Positions 7,098 to 16,063 of a stretch of 64,000 nt of DNA are shown piece after piece. Positions within the stretch are counted from its first letter, which is position 1. The number at the start of each line of letters is the position of its first letter. The notes below the pieces were generated by a model. That model was not told the origin of the DNA. It saw nothing but the letters and a program-made list of their open reading frames with translations, and made no database searches. The DNA lies in the NCBI GenBank assembly GCA_943788055.1, contig CALSOU010000012.1, forward strand, positions 175,968 to 239,967. Direction: 5' to 3'. The DNA is from an uncultured Saprospiraceae bacterium. Its GTDB lineage: Bacteria; Bacteroidota; Bacteroidia; Chitinophagales; Saprospiraceae. Both the position numbers and the translations under genes were made by a program.

Positions 7098-8651
7098 GTG
7101 AAATTATTACCGTGGTTATGTTATCTTTTGGCTCTAGTAGTTTTACTGCAATGCAAATCTGATATACAGAGGTCTAATGAGGAAATTAAACAGCTGACTG
7201 GAAAAGAGTTATCAAAGAGATACTGTGCTAGTTGTCATTTATATCCCCAGCCAGATCAGTTAGATAAGAATACTTGGCATCAATTTGTTTTACCTAGGAT
7301 GGCTGCTTTTATGGGGATTTATACAGATGGTCGCCAGTACTTTGATACAATGCCAGATCAATGGATTGAGCCAGGAGAAGGAGGAGAACGAGTAAGGAGA
7401 GCGCATATCTATCCAAAGAAGCCGATCTTGAGCAGAGAGGAATGGACTAAGATTTTTGATTACTATGTACAAAAAGCACCTAGTAAGTTATCAAGAACTT
7501 ATAGATCAGAAATTAAGCTCGGAATTCCTGGATTTGAAAGTAAACCCTTCCTAACTAATTCTGTCATATCACCACTGATACAGTCAGTAACTTTTGATTC
7601 CAAATCCAAGCGGATATATTTAGCTGAAATGGAAGGTGGTTTATTTACCTACAGTTCCGAAGGACGTTTAGTAAATACTTTTAGAGGAGAGCGATTCATT
7701 GTTGATATGCGAGTAGAAGGTACCACCTTAAAAGCACTTGACATGGGATCTAGAATTGCATCAGATAATCCAAAAGGTAGTTACCTTGATTACGACTTGG
7801 AAGGAAAGGTTATGACGGAAGAGAGTCGAATTAGCAGTTTAATGCGACCGGTTGCAGCCGTTGAAGGTCAGCTTGATGATGACGATGATCAAGAAATCGT
7901 TATTTGTGAGTTTGGTAATTTGCTAGGTCAGATTTCAGTATATGATCCTGAGCAAGACTCTTTAAAGCTTATCAGTTTAAATATCGACGATGGTTATGTT
8001 TCCGTTGAATTGGCAGATATGAATCAAGATGGAACGGCAGACATCGTTGCATTGCAAGGTAATAGCAACGAAGGAATTGATATTTTTTGGAATGAAGGAG
8101 ATTTGCAATTCCGAAGAGAACGTGTTTTGACATTTCAACCGACTAGTGGCTCGACCCATATGAATCTAGTTGATTACAATCAAGATGGAAAGTTGGATAT
8201 ACTTTACTGTAGTGGTGACAATGGAGATTACACACCAATTAACAAACCCTATCATGGTATCTACATCTATCTCTCTGAAGGACTGGCATTTAAGCAATCT
8301 CTTTTCCTACCAATGAACGGAGTTTATCAAGCCGAAGCTCAAGATTTTGATCAAGACGGAGATTTGGATATTGTAGCAGTTGCTTTTCATCCTGACTTTA
8401 TTAATTCTCCGCGAAGTAGTTTCCAATACTTTGAAAATAAACAAAATCAATTTGAAAGTTATACAGTGAGTCAGTACAATCATGCTCGGTGGATGAGATT
8501 CATGGTAGAAGATATCGATATGGATGACGATATGGACATCCTGTTAACGGCCATGAATATAAAAACTCCTGATGTGCCAGCAGATGTTGCGAGTGTTTGG
8601 AGATCAAAAGACCTTCCTGTTCTTTTAATAGAAAATCAGCTAAACAAGTAA
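7098..8651 (+). CDS. VCBS/FG-GAP repeat lipoprotein with a c-type haem motif
   Basis: Translation starts at GTG. The N-terminus is a lipoprotein signal, with Cys at about residue 19 after a hydrophobic stretch. A haem-c attachment motif CASCH follows at about 43-47. The remaining roughly 350 residues hold FG-GAP/VCBS-type repeats with calcium-binding loops (DLDDDDDQE, DMNQDGTAD, DYNQDGKLD, DFDQDGDLD, DIDMDDDMD), which predict a beta-propeller. It is probably a lipid-anchored protein outside the cytoplasm that can bind one haem. Function is unknown; an electron-transfer or substrate-binding role is inference. Its 3' end is 2 bp from the convergent DUF4293 gene. Confidence 0.85.
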   Translation: MKLLPWLCYLLALVVLLQCKSDIQRSNEEIKQLTGKELSKRYCASCHLYPQPDQLDKNTWHQFVLPRMAAFMGIYTDGRQYFDTMPDQWIEPGEGGERVRRAHIYPKKPILSREEWTKIFDYYVQKAPSKLSRTYRSEIKLGIPGFESKPFLTNSVISPLIQSVTFDSKSKRIYLAEMEGGLFTYSSEGRLVNTFRGERFIVDMRVEGTTLKALDMGSRIASDNPKGSYLDYDLEGKVMTEESRISSLMRPVAAVEGQLDDDDDQEIVICEFGNLLGQISVYDPEQDSLKLISLNIDDGYVSVELADMNQDGTADIVALQGNSNEGIDIFWNEGDLQFRRERVLTFQPTSGSTHMNLVDYNQDGKLDILYCSGDNGDYTPINKPYHGIYIYLSEGLAFKQSLFLPMNGVYQAEAQDFDQDGDLDIVAVAFHPDFINSPRSSFQYFENKQNQFESYTVSQYNHARWMRFMVEDIDMDDDMDILLTAMNIKTPDVPADVASVWRSKDLPVLLIENQLNK

Positions 8652-8653
8652 AA

Positions 8654-9094
8654 TTACCGAAGTCGGTCCATACTCTTTACCAATTTATTATCCTTTTTGA
8701 TAAATCGGTTTGCCAAAGCAGTGAAGATAATGGCTAAGATAGGCATAGCTAATCCGAAATAGTTCTCTTGAATACCTATGTCACCTGACGTTTCACCTCC
8801 ACCTTGAAATACTAATAAAATAGCAATAAGTGGTAGTAATATACTCAGCGTGATTACTAAATAATCAAGTCGCATCTGAAGTGGACGATTTTTAAATAGG
8901 AATATGTTTACTAAAGCAAGTACACCTCCTAATCCAACTACTACCATCAATATCGGATTGTCAAAAACATCAAATACTTTATCTGCAAAAAGGTTTGTAT
9001 CAGCTGTCGTACTAGTTGCAAATGGAATGACAAAAAGAGCCAGTAGAGAAAGACTAGCTAGAAGTAAGAAAATGGATTGAATACGTTGTATCAT
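8654..9094 (-). CDS. DUF4293 family membrane protein
   Basis: A 146-residue protein with four predicted membrane helices. The N-terminus MIQRIQSIFLLLASLSL is characteristic of DUF4293, a family of unknown function found in Bacteroidota. The C-terminus is basic (KRNK-like, ending SMDRLR). On the minus strand, 9153-9160 reads TAAATTTG, a possible -7 element, but without a clear TTG upstream. It converges on the VCBS lipoprotein with a 2-bp gap. Confidence 0.85.
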   Translation of the reverse strand: MIQRIQSIFLLLASLSLLALFVIPFATSTTADTNLFADKVFDVFDNPILMVVVGLGGVLALVNIFLFKNRPLQMRLDYLVITLSILLPLIAILLVFQGGGETSGDIGIQENYFGLAMPILAIIFTALANRFIKKDNKLVKSMDRLR

Positions 9095-9207
9095 AATTGT
9101 TTATTTCTAATTCCAGAGTGACTAAAGCTTGTAGTTCATTAGGATTCCAGAACAAATTTAAGAGATTTGGAAAAAGAAGTTGATATTTATGCTTCTAAGT
9201 TCTAAAA

Positions 9208-10329
9208 ATGAAAATACCATTAAGTTTTTGGGAAGATTCTTTTTTCAATGAAATATTTGATTTAGCGGTAGTGGGGGCTGGCTTCGTAGGATTGTCCGCG
9301 GCACTAGAGTACAAAAGATCACTACCACAAGCAAAGGTTATAATACTAGAGAAAGGAATTGTCGGTCAAGGAGCAAGTACCAAAAATGCTGGTTTTAGTT
9401 GCTTTGGATCCGTTGGCGAATTGGAAGATGATGCATTAACAAATCCAATTGATTCAGTTGTAGAAACCGTAAAAAGAAGGTGGGAAGGCCTTGGTATCTT
9501 ACGAGCTAATATTCCAGATACAGAAATGGACTACATAGAGACAGGCGGATGGGAAGTGTTTCAAGATAAAGATGAATATGAGGCTGCAGCTCTGAGTATC
9601 GAGAAGTGGAATAATTTGCTCCGACCAATTATAGGCAAAGGTGTTTTTCAAGTTCAAGCAATTGACAAAATGAATTTCCAACCAATGTCAATTTATAATC
9701 CGTACGAAGGCCAATTGAACCCAATGAAAGCAATACAATATCTCTATCGGAAAGCTATTTCAGAGGGAATAATTATATTGAAAGGTATTGATGTCGACAC
9801 ATGGTCAAAGAAGAACGATGTGTTTGAGGTTTTAGACCGAGATTCGCACACTTTTTGTTCAAAAAAAATTCTGGTCGCAACCAATGGTTTCACAGGTAGA
9901 TTACTTTCTGACTTGGATGTAAAGCCAGCTCGAAATCAAGTGCTTGTCACTAAGCCAATACATGAGCTTCAGATAAGGGGTAATTATCATTATAAAAAAG
10001 GATATATATACTTCCGCCATGTGGATAATCGATTATTGCTAGGTGGAGCTCGTTTTATTTCAGACAAAGAAAATACCTCATCCTACGGTCAAACCAGTGA
10101 GATTCAAGAATACTTATCAAATTTGTTAAAAGAGCGCATTTTAATTGATCAATCATATGATATTGATCAATGGTGGAGTGGTATTCTTGGAGTAGGGAAT
10201 GCAAAAGGGCCAATTGTCAAGGAAATAGAACGGGGATTATTTGTTGCAGTACGCCTCGGTGGTATGGGTGTTGCTATTGGCATGGAGGTAGGACAAAAGA
10301 GTGCCCAACAAATTCTCAATTCGAAGTAG
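9208..10329 (+). CDS. FAD-dependent oxidoreductase of the DAO family
   Basis: A 373-residue flavoprotein of the D-amino-acid oxidase/glycine oxidase type. The FAD-binding Rossmann motif is clear near residues 20-36 (DLAVVGAGFVGLSAALEY), followed by the acidic ILEKG that binds the ribose. GASTKNAGFSCFG matches the second conserved region and the C-terminal RLGGMGVAIGMEVG closes the FAD site. The substrate is probably an amine or amino acid, but nothing in the sequence fixes it. No signal peptide, so cytosolic. It stands alone between DUF4293 and the OstA-like gene. Confidence 0.88.
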   Translation: MKIPLSFWEDSFFNEIFDLAVVGAGFVGLSAALEYKRSLPQAKVIILEKGIVGQGASTKNAGFSCFGSVGELEDDALTNPIDSVVETVKRRWEGLGILRANIPDTEMDYIETGGWEVFQDKDEYEAAALSIEKWNNLLRPIIGKGVFQVQAIDKMNFQPMSIYNPYEGQLNPMKAIQYLYRKAISEGIIILKGIDVDTWSKKNDVFEVLDRDSHTFCSKKILVATNGFTGRLLSDLDVKPARNQVLVTKPIHELQIRGNYHYKKGYIYFRHVDNRLLLGGARFISDKENTSSYGQTSEIQEYLSNLLKERILIDQSYDIDQWWSGILGVGNAKGPIVKEIERGLFVAVRLGGMGVAIGMEVGQKSAQQILNSK

Positions 10330-10449
10330 GTTAATTGAACCAGTAAAGAAATCTCAGAATACTATAATATTCGATATTTTTGAATCAATTTCGCAGTTGG
10401 TTTCGTTAAGTCATTGAATCCATTGATTCGGATAGCTTAGTAAAGTTTT

Positions 10450-12378
10450 ATGAAGAATTTCATCGCTACATTATTATTGGTATTTGTCTTGCCCTTTTTG
10501 GCGAAAGCCCAAGATGTGGATACCTCAGCTTCCGAAAAAATCAAAATCGTTTATGCCGATCTACAGAGAACTATAAAGACTGATTCTGGATTTCTTCGAT
10601 ATCTAGAGGGGAGGGTACAGATAATAAAAGATTCGAGCTACTTCTATTGTGATACAGCTCGAATAAATGATGATTTTTTGAAAGGCTGGGGCGATGTGAG
10701 TATGCTAAAAAACGATAGTTTAGAAGTATTTGCAGATAGTATGGTCTATGACCTTGAAACAGAAGAAGCAGATATTTATGGATCAGTTTACGTACAGAGT
10801 AAGGATGAGATTTTATTTTCTGATTATATACATTATAAGGATCGAACGGACATTGCATACTACACAGATAAGGCAATCCTAAGAAGCAAGGAGGTTGAAC
10901 TTAAAAGTAAACGCGGTGAATTTCGAACCACAGAGGACCTTGCTATTTTCTCGCAAAAAGTAAGCGTTGTTGATTCGGCTTTTCAGCTATTTGCCGATAC
11001 ACTTTTGTATCGAACAGATTTGAACAAGGCAATTTTTAAAGGGCCTACTAATATCGTTCTTGATTCCGCAGACGTATATTGTGAAGCGGGATACTTTCTT
11101 TTAGATGTAGATTACGGCGTCTTTAAGAAGAATGCAAGATATGTGGGGGAGAAAGATACCGCAATTGCTGATACAATTAAAGCTGACGGAGTTGGTAAGA
11201 TCGTTGAATTAATTGGGAATGCTTATTATCAGGGCGAAACGGCCCACGCGGAAGGAGACTACATCAAGTACAACCAAAGAAATGGTGACGTAGAAGTTAG
11301 AGGCAATGCATTTGTTCTTGATGGAGAGCAGCGTCTTCGTTCAGATGTCATTTTCTACAACAAGAAGACAAAGCTTTTTAGTAGCGAAGGTAGATCGACG
11401 ATTAATAGTGCTTCTAATCAACTACAAGCTGATAACATCGAATCTTTGGATAAGACAGGAAGGGCAACAGGTGAAGTGATTTTTCAAGACACATCGGGAG
11501 GTGTGCGAATAGATTCTGATATACTAGAGTTTGATCAGGCCCAAAGTTCTTATAATAAAGCATACAATCTAGAAGGACCTGCCTTGCTGCGAGCAAAGAT
11601 GGACGGAAGTGATAGCTTATACATTGTAGCAGATACTCTTTATAGTTTTCAAGATATTACATTTGACACATTGAGCAGTTATGATCAAGACTCAGTTCTT
11701 TCTTATACCTACCTCTCTGATACAATTGACTATTTGACTGCATATTATAAAGTGAGCGTCTATAACGCTGATTTTCAGGCAGTATGTGATTCACTAGCTT
11801 ATAATACAAAGGACTCGATACTGACTTTATATAAGGATCCTATCATGTGGAGCGATACAAGCCAATTTAAGGGTGATACAATTGTCATGTATTTCAATGG
11901 CGAATCATTAGACCGTCTAGATCTCTTTCCGAAGAGTTTTATTATCAATAGTACCGACGAAGTCTTTTACAATCAGATACGAGGTAAACGCACAAATGCT
12001 TTCTTTACTGACGGAAAGATTGATTCAATGATCGTATCGGGAAATGCTCAATCTATCTATTATTTACAGGATGACAACAAAGGATATATAGGTGTAAATA
12101 AAACCGACTGCACGGCCATGGTTTTTATTTTTGAAGAACAACTCGACCATATCAAGTTTTTGACCGAACCTGTTGCCCATCTTTACCCAATGGAAAAAGT
12201 TAACCATGATGAGATAAAATTGGAGGGCTTTTCATGGGATGCTGAGTTAAGACCTAATGACAAGTCAGAACTACATCCTAAACTACGTACTCTTTCCGAA
12301 ATCGAAGCGAAACCAAGTGAAGTGCCTCAAGAAGAAGGAGAGGATTTTCCACCTTCTGAAATAATCGACGAGAAATAG
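10450..12378 (+). CDS. OstA-like protein (LPS transport, LptA/LptD N-domain type)
   Basis: A 642-residue exported protein with a signal peptide ending at LAKAQ. The mature part repeats the OstA/LptA-like beta-jellyroll pattern (GDVSML...DSLEVFADSMVYD, GNAYYQGETAHAEGDYIKYN, GNAFVLDGEQRLRSD), as expected for a periplasmic protein that shields LPS lipid on its way outward. The C-terminal 30 residues are Glu/Pro-rich. Large multi-repeat OstA-like proteins of this kind are common in Bacteroidota. Its stop is 2 bp from the convergent monooxygenase gene, with no room for a separate terminator. Confidence 0.88.
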   Translation: MKNFIATLLLVFVLPFLAKAQDVDTSASEKIKIVYADLQRTIKTDSGFLRYLEGRVQIIKDSSYFYCDTARINDDFLKGWGDVSMLKNDSLEVFADSMVYDLETEEADIYGSVYVQSKDEILFSDYIHYKDRTDIAYYTDKAILRSKEVELKSKRGEFRTTEDLAIFSQKVSVVDSAFQLFADTLLYRTDLNKAIFKGPTNIVLDSADVYCEAGYFLLDVDYGVFKKNARYVGEKDTAIADTIKADGVGKIVELIGNAYYQGETAHAEGDYIKYNQRNGDVEVRGNAFVLDGEQRLRSDVIFYNKKTKLFSSEGRSTINSASNQLQADNIESLDKTGRATGEVIFQDTSGGVRIDSDILEFDQAQSSYNKAYNLEGPALLRAKMDGSDSLYIVADTLYSFQDITFDTLSSYDQDSVLSYTYLSDTIDYLTAYYKVSVYNADFQAVCDSLAYNTKDSILTLYKDPIMWSDTSQFKGDTIVMYFNGESLDRLDLFPKSFIINSTDEVFYNQIRGKRTNAFFTDGKIDSMIVSGNAQSIYYLQDDNKGYIGVNKTDCTAMVFIFEEQLDHIKFLTEPVAHLYPMEKVNHDEIKLEGFSWDAELRPNDKSELHPKLRTLSEIEAKPSEVPQEEGEDFPPSEIIDEK

Positions 12379-12380
12379 GT

Positions 12381-13349
12381 TTAGTTATCAACAAGCTCTT
12401 TTTGAGGATGCACAAGCTCATTTACTATTTGACCAACCGGTCGGATAGAATGCACATCTTCAATAGTTGGTCCTGCACACCAAACAGTTTTATAAGTCGT
12501 GCTAAATGCCGCTTTTCTGAGAGAATCAATACCTCTTTTTGAAATCAACATCTTAATGTACTTTTTGAGCTTCTTGTTCTTGTTCGTGATACGCTCAAGG
12601 AAGTTTTGTTTTGTACCTACTTCTTCGACATAAGGTGTCTTGATTACAGTGCATGGTGTGCCTGATAGCTTAGTTGTATGGATTATATCTTTGGCTCCAT
12701 AGTCTACGCAAGCTTGTTTATAATCATTGCTAACAGGAGCCTCTTCTGAAGCGATGAATATTGTTCCTATAGAACAACCTGCAACTCCCATATTCATGCG
12801 CTCATTATATTGTTCATAGGTGGCAACTCCACCTGCTGAAATTACAGGGATGTCAACAGACTTTGAAAGTAGAGGAATCAACTCATGACCCGGTATATTA
12901 CCGCTATGCCCGCCTGCTTCCGAATTAACAGCAATAATAGCGTCGCAGCCCATCGCTTCCACCTTTTGAGCCATCGCAACATTTATAACGTCACAAAATA
13001 CTTTGATTCCATGTTTTCTGCTTACTTCAATCACCTCTTTAGGCGAGCCAAGTGATGTAATGAAATAATCAACATGTTCCTCTACGCAAGCCTTAAGTTG
13101 TTTTTTGTAATAGATGTTTGATTTGTTAACAATTAGGTTGACACCAAAAGGCTTGTCACTATGTGCCTTAATTTCTTTGATAGCAGCTCGCAGTTCGTCA
13201 ATCGTTCTGTAATTGAGCGCAGGAAAACAACCAGTAATTCCATGATCTAGCGCAGCTTTTACCATAGCAGTATTGGAAACCAAAAACATAGGCGCCATAA
13301 TAATCGGATGCTGGATATCTAAAATGTTAGTCAATAATAATTTGGACAT
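12381..13349 (-). CDS. Nitronate monooxygenase / NAD(P)H-dependent flavin oxidoreductase
   Basis: An FMN TIM-barrel enzyme of 322 residues. Family signatures are visible: HPIIMAPMFLVSN at the N-terminus, AIIAVNSEAGGHSG (phosphate-binding region with the conserved His) and VISAGGVATYEQ then GCSIGTIF. The family includes nitronate monooxygenases and the FabK-like enoyl-ACP reductases; the fit is better to the former. I start at the ATG giving MSKLLLTN, since the 14 codons upstream do not resemble the family. It diverges from the beta-oxidation genes across a palindrome, so a link to acyl or nitroalkane metabolism is possible. Confidence 0.87.
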   Translation of the reverse strand: MSKLLLTNILDIQHPIIMAPMFLVSNTAMVKAALDHGITGCFPALNYRTIDELRAAIKEIKAHSDKPFGVNLIVNKSNIYYKKQLKACVEEHVDYFITSLGSPKEVIEVSRKHGIKVFCDVINVAMAQKVEAMGCDAIIAVNSEAGGHSGNIPGHELIPLLSKSVDIPVISAGGVATYEQYNERMNMGVAGCSIGTIFIASEEAPVSNDYKQACVDYGAKDIIHTTKLSGTPCTVIKTPYVEEVGTKQNFLERITNKNKKLKKYIKMLISKRGIDSLRKAAFSTTYKTVWCAGPTIEDVHSIRPVGQIVNELVHPQKELVDN

Positions 13350-13452
13350 ATTTAACTGGTATTGTTGATGTAAAAGTAGAATTATGAACAATTAGTTAGG
13401 CGCAGATCTTTAAAATATATACATTCTCATTTCGTTTATTTAAAAATAGATA

Positions 13453-13477
13453 TTTTTTTGACTTTAAGTCAAAAAAA
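13453..13477. promoter_or_regulatory. Near-perfect palindrome, likely operator of the fad genes
   Basis: T7-GACTT at 13453-13464 mirrors AAGTC-A7 at 13466-13477 around a single central T: 12-bp arms with no mismatch. It lies between divergent genes, 150 bp before the fadN start and 104 bp before the monooxygenase start, so it is not a terminator of either. The core TTGACTTTAAGTCAA has the size and symmetry of a MarR- or TetR-type operator. Binding by such a regulator is inference; no regulator gene is adjacent. Confidence 0.6.
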
Positions 13478-13626
13478 CTTTTTTTATTATAAAAACTAAT
13501 TACCTTTAAGAGTCTGAGTAATAGAATAAAGTTGAAGATATATCAATTTTGTGGAATGCTGAAAAATCACTAAAGGTGATCAAGACAAAAGGAATAGTTC
13601 GAATACGTTTGTAAAAACTGAAAAAT

Positions 13627-16014
13627 ATGAGTAGAAAAGTAAATAAGGTAGCTGTTTTGGGATCAGGGGTGATGGGTACTGGCATAGCCTGTCATCTTGC
13701 AAATGTTGGCATGGATGTATTAATGCTAGATATCGTACCTCGCGATATTGCGGATGACGCACCAAAAGCTAAGCGGGATTCGATAGCTGCGGCTTCTTTG
13801 CAAGCTGCATTAAAATCAAAGCCTGCTCCCTTGTATATAAAAGACTATGCTAAGCGAATTACTGTAGGAAATCTAGATGATGATTTACATAAGATAAAAG
13901 ATTACGATTGGATATTGGAAGTTGTAATCGAAAGACTTGACATCAAGCAATCGCTCTTCGCTAAAGTGGATGAACACAGAAGTAAAGGATCTCTAGTTAC
14001 GAGCAATACATCTGGTATACCAATCCACATGATGGCAGAGGGACGTTCTGATGATTTTCGAGCGCATTTTTGCGGAACACACTTTTTTAATCCGCCTAGA
14101 TATCTTAGGTTATTGGAGATGATCCCTACTTCTTACACTTCTTCTGAAGTGACAGATTTCTTTATGCACTTTGGAGATGTAGTATTGGGAAAGAAAACAG
14201 TCCTCTGTAAGGATACACCTGGATTTCTAGCCAATAGAGTAGGGGTATTCGGACTAGCTAAGATACTTGAATTAACAGAGGAACTTGGCTTGACTATCTC
14301 TGAAGTTGACAAGATTACTGGACCACCAGTCGGAAGGCCCAAAACTGGTACATTCAGATTAGCAGACCTCGTTGGTATCGATGTAATTGATAAGGTAATG
14401 AAAGGTTTGAAGGCTAATGCTCCAGACGATACGATGGTGCAAGAGGTGCGCATACCTGACTACTTTAATTACTTGGTTGAACAAAATTATCTAGGGGATA
14501 AGACTGGCAAGGGTTTCTACCATAAGACCAAAGAACGCGATGAAAATGGACGGTCAATTATCAATGGCCTCAACTTAGAATCGAAAGAACATGAGCCTAC
14601 TTCGAAACCAAAACTGCCTTCCTTAAGTCTTGCCAAACAAGTTGATGATTTGCGGAGAAGATTTAAAGTGATCTTCAATGCAGAAGATAAAGGTGGTGAA
14701 TTGGTTAGACGTAGCACACTATCGATGTTTGCGTATGTTTCTCACAGAGTTCCAGAGATTTCAGATTTTGTCTATCCGGTAGACGATGCACTAAAAGCAG
14801 GGTTTGCTTGGGAATTAGGTCCATTTGAGTATTGGGATGTGATTGGAGTTAAAGAGGGAGTAGAAAAAGCCGAAGCTGCAGGAGAGCAAGTATCGGATTG
14901 GGTGAAGGAAATGGTCGAAGCAGGTCATGATCAATTCTACAAATTGCAAGATGGACTGCGACTTTGTTATAACCCACACACTAAGGACTACGAAGTCATT
15001 CCTGGCTCAGAATCAAATGTAGTACTAGATGCTTACCGCGAAAAAGCTGCTGTATTTCAAAATGATGAGGTAACACTTCATGATATTGGAGATGGTGTGC
15101 TTTGTTTGGAGTTCACTTCCAAAATGAACTCAATTGGAGAAGGGGTATTGAGAGGAATGGAAGCATGTATTGAGATCATGGAAGAAGGTGATTGGACCGG
15201 AATGGTGATTGGAAACAATGCACAGCATTTTACAGTTGGGGCTAATTTGATGTTGATTGGGATGATGGCATTCCAACAGCAATGGAATCAGCTTAATATG
15301 GCTGTGAAATTATTCCAAGATACAACTATGAGATGTCGATATTCATCGAAGCCAGTAGTCGTTGCAACTCAAGGATATGTATTCGGAGGAGGTTGTGAGA
15401 CTCTAATGCATTGTGATGCTGCGGTTGTGTCCGCTGAGTCTTATATCGGACTAGTAGAGGTTGGAGTAGGTCTTATCCCTGGTGGAGGTGGAACCAAAGA
15501 ATTTGCCTTGCGAGCTAGTGATGGCTTTTTTGAGGGTGACGTAATGATACCGTCACTTATTGAACGTTTCAAGACTATTGCGATGGCAAGTTTTGCGACT
15601 TCTGGTCCTGAAGCATATGGATTAGGTTACCTAACTAAAGGTCGTGATCGCATCGTAACAAATGTTGATCGCAATATTTCTGAAGCAAAGAAGGATGTTA
15701 TTAGACTATCCGAAGGATATGTCCAAGCAACACCTAGAAAAGATGTAACTGTCCTTGGACAGGGAGGTATGGCAGCGTTATATGCAGCTGCTCATAGCTT
15801 GAAGCTCGGTAACTACGCAAGTGAACATGATATACTAATCGCAAAAAAGGTAGCGTCTGTTCTGTGCGGTGGTGACCTGTCAGGAAAGCAACAAGTAAGC
15901 GAGCAATATTTACTTGACATCGAACGAGAAGCTTTCTTAAGTCTATGTGGGGAAGTAAAAACTATGGAGCGCATTCAACATATGTTGGAAAAGAACAAAC
16001 CATTGAGAAATTAG
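13627..16014 (+). CDS. fadN: 3-hydroxyacyl-CoA dehydrogenase / enoyl-CoA hydratase (FadN type)
   Basis: A bifunctional fatty-acid beta-oxidation enzyme of 795 residues. The dehydrogenase half comes first: NAD site GSGVMGTGIA near residues 12-21, FCGTHFFNPPRYLRLLE and KDTPGFLANRVG. The crotonase half follows from about residue 480. HFTVGANL and YVFGGGCE build the oxyanion hole, and both catalytic Glu are present (in GGGCE and in GLVEVGVGLIPG). This domain order is that of FadN, the reverse of FadB/FadJ. The thiolase gene follows 49 bp later, so the pair covers the last three steps of each cycle. No acyl-CoA dehydrogenase is in the window. Confidence 0.92.
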   Translation: MSRKVNKVAVLGSGVMGTGIACHLANVGMDVLMLDIVPRDIADDAPKAKRDSIAAASLQAALKSKPAPLYIKDYAKRITVGNLDDDLHKIKDYDWILEVVIERLDIKQSLFAKVDEHRSKGSLVTSNTSGIPIHMMAEGRSDDFRAHFCGTHFFNPPRYLRLLEMIPTSYTSSEVTDFFMHFGDVVLGKKTVLCKDTPGFLANRVGVFGLAKILELTEELGLTISEVDKITGPPVGRPKTGTFRLADLVGIDVIDKVMKGLKANAPDDTMVQEVRIPDYFNYLVEQNYLGDKTGKGFYHKTKERDENGRSIINGLNLESKEHEPTSKPKLPSLSLAKQVDDLRRRFKVIFNAEDKGGELVRRSTLSMFAYVSHRVPEISDFVYPVDDALKAGFAWELGPFEYWDVIGVKEGVEKAEAAGEQVSDWVKEMVEAGHDQFYKLQDGLRLCYNPHTKDYEVIPGSESNVVLDAYREKAAVFQNDEVTLHDIGDGVLCLEFTSKMNSIGEGVLRGMEACIEIMEEGDWTGMVIGNNAQHFTVGANLMLIGMMAFQQQWNQLNMAVKLFQDTTMRCRYSSKPVVVATQGYVFGGGCETLMHCDAAVVSAESYIGLVEVGVGLIPGGGGTKEFALRASDGFFEGDVMIPSLIERFKTIAMASFATSGPEAYGLGYLTKGRDRIVTNVDRNISEAKKDVIRLSEGYVQATPRKDVTVLGQGGMAALYAAAHSLKLGNYASEHDILIAKKVASVLCGGDLSGKQQVSEQYLLDIEREAFLSLCGEVKTMERIQHMLEKNKPLRN

Positions 16015-16063
16015 AGATAGAATAGCATCCTAATTTATTTCAAAAACTTTAAAAAGAGCAAAC

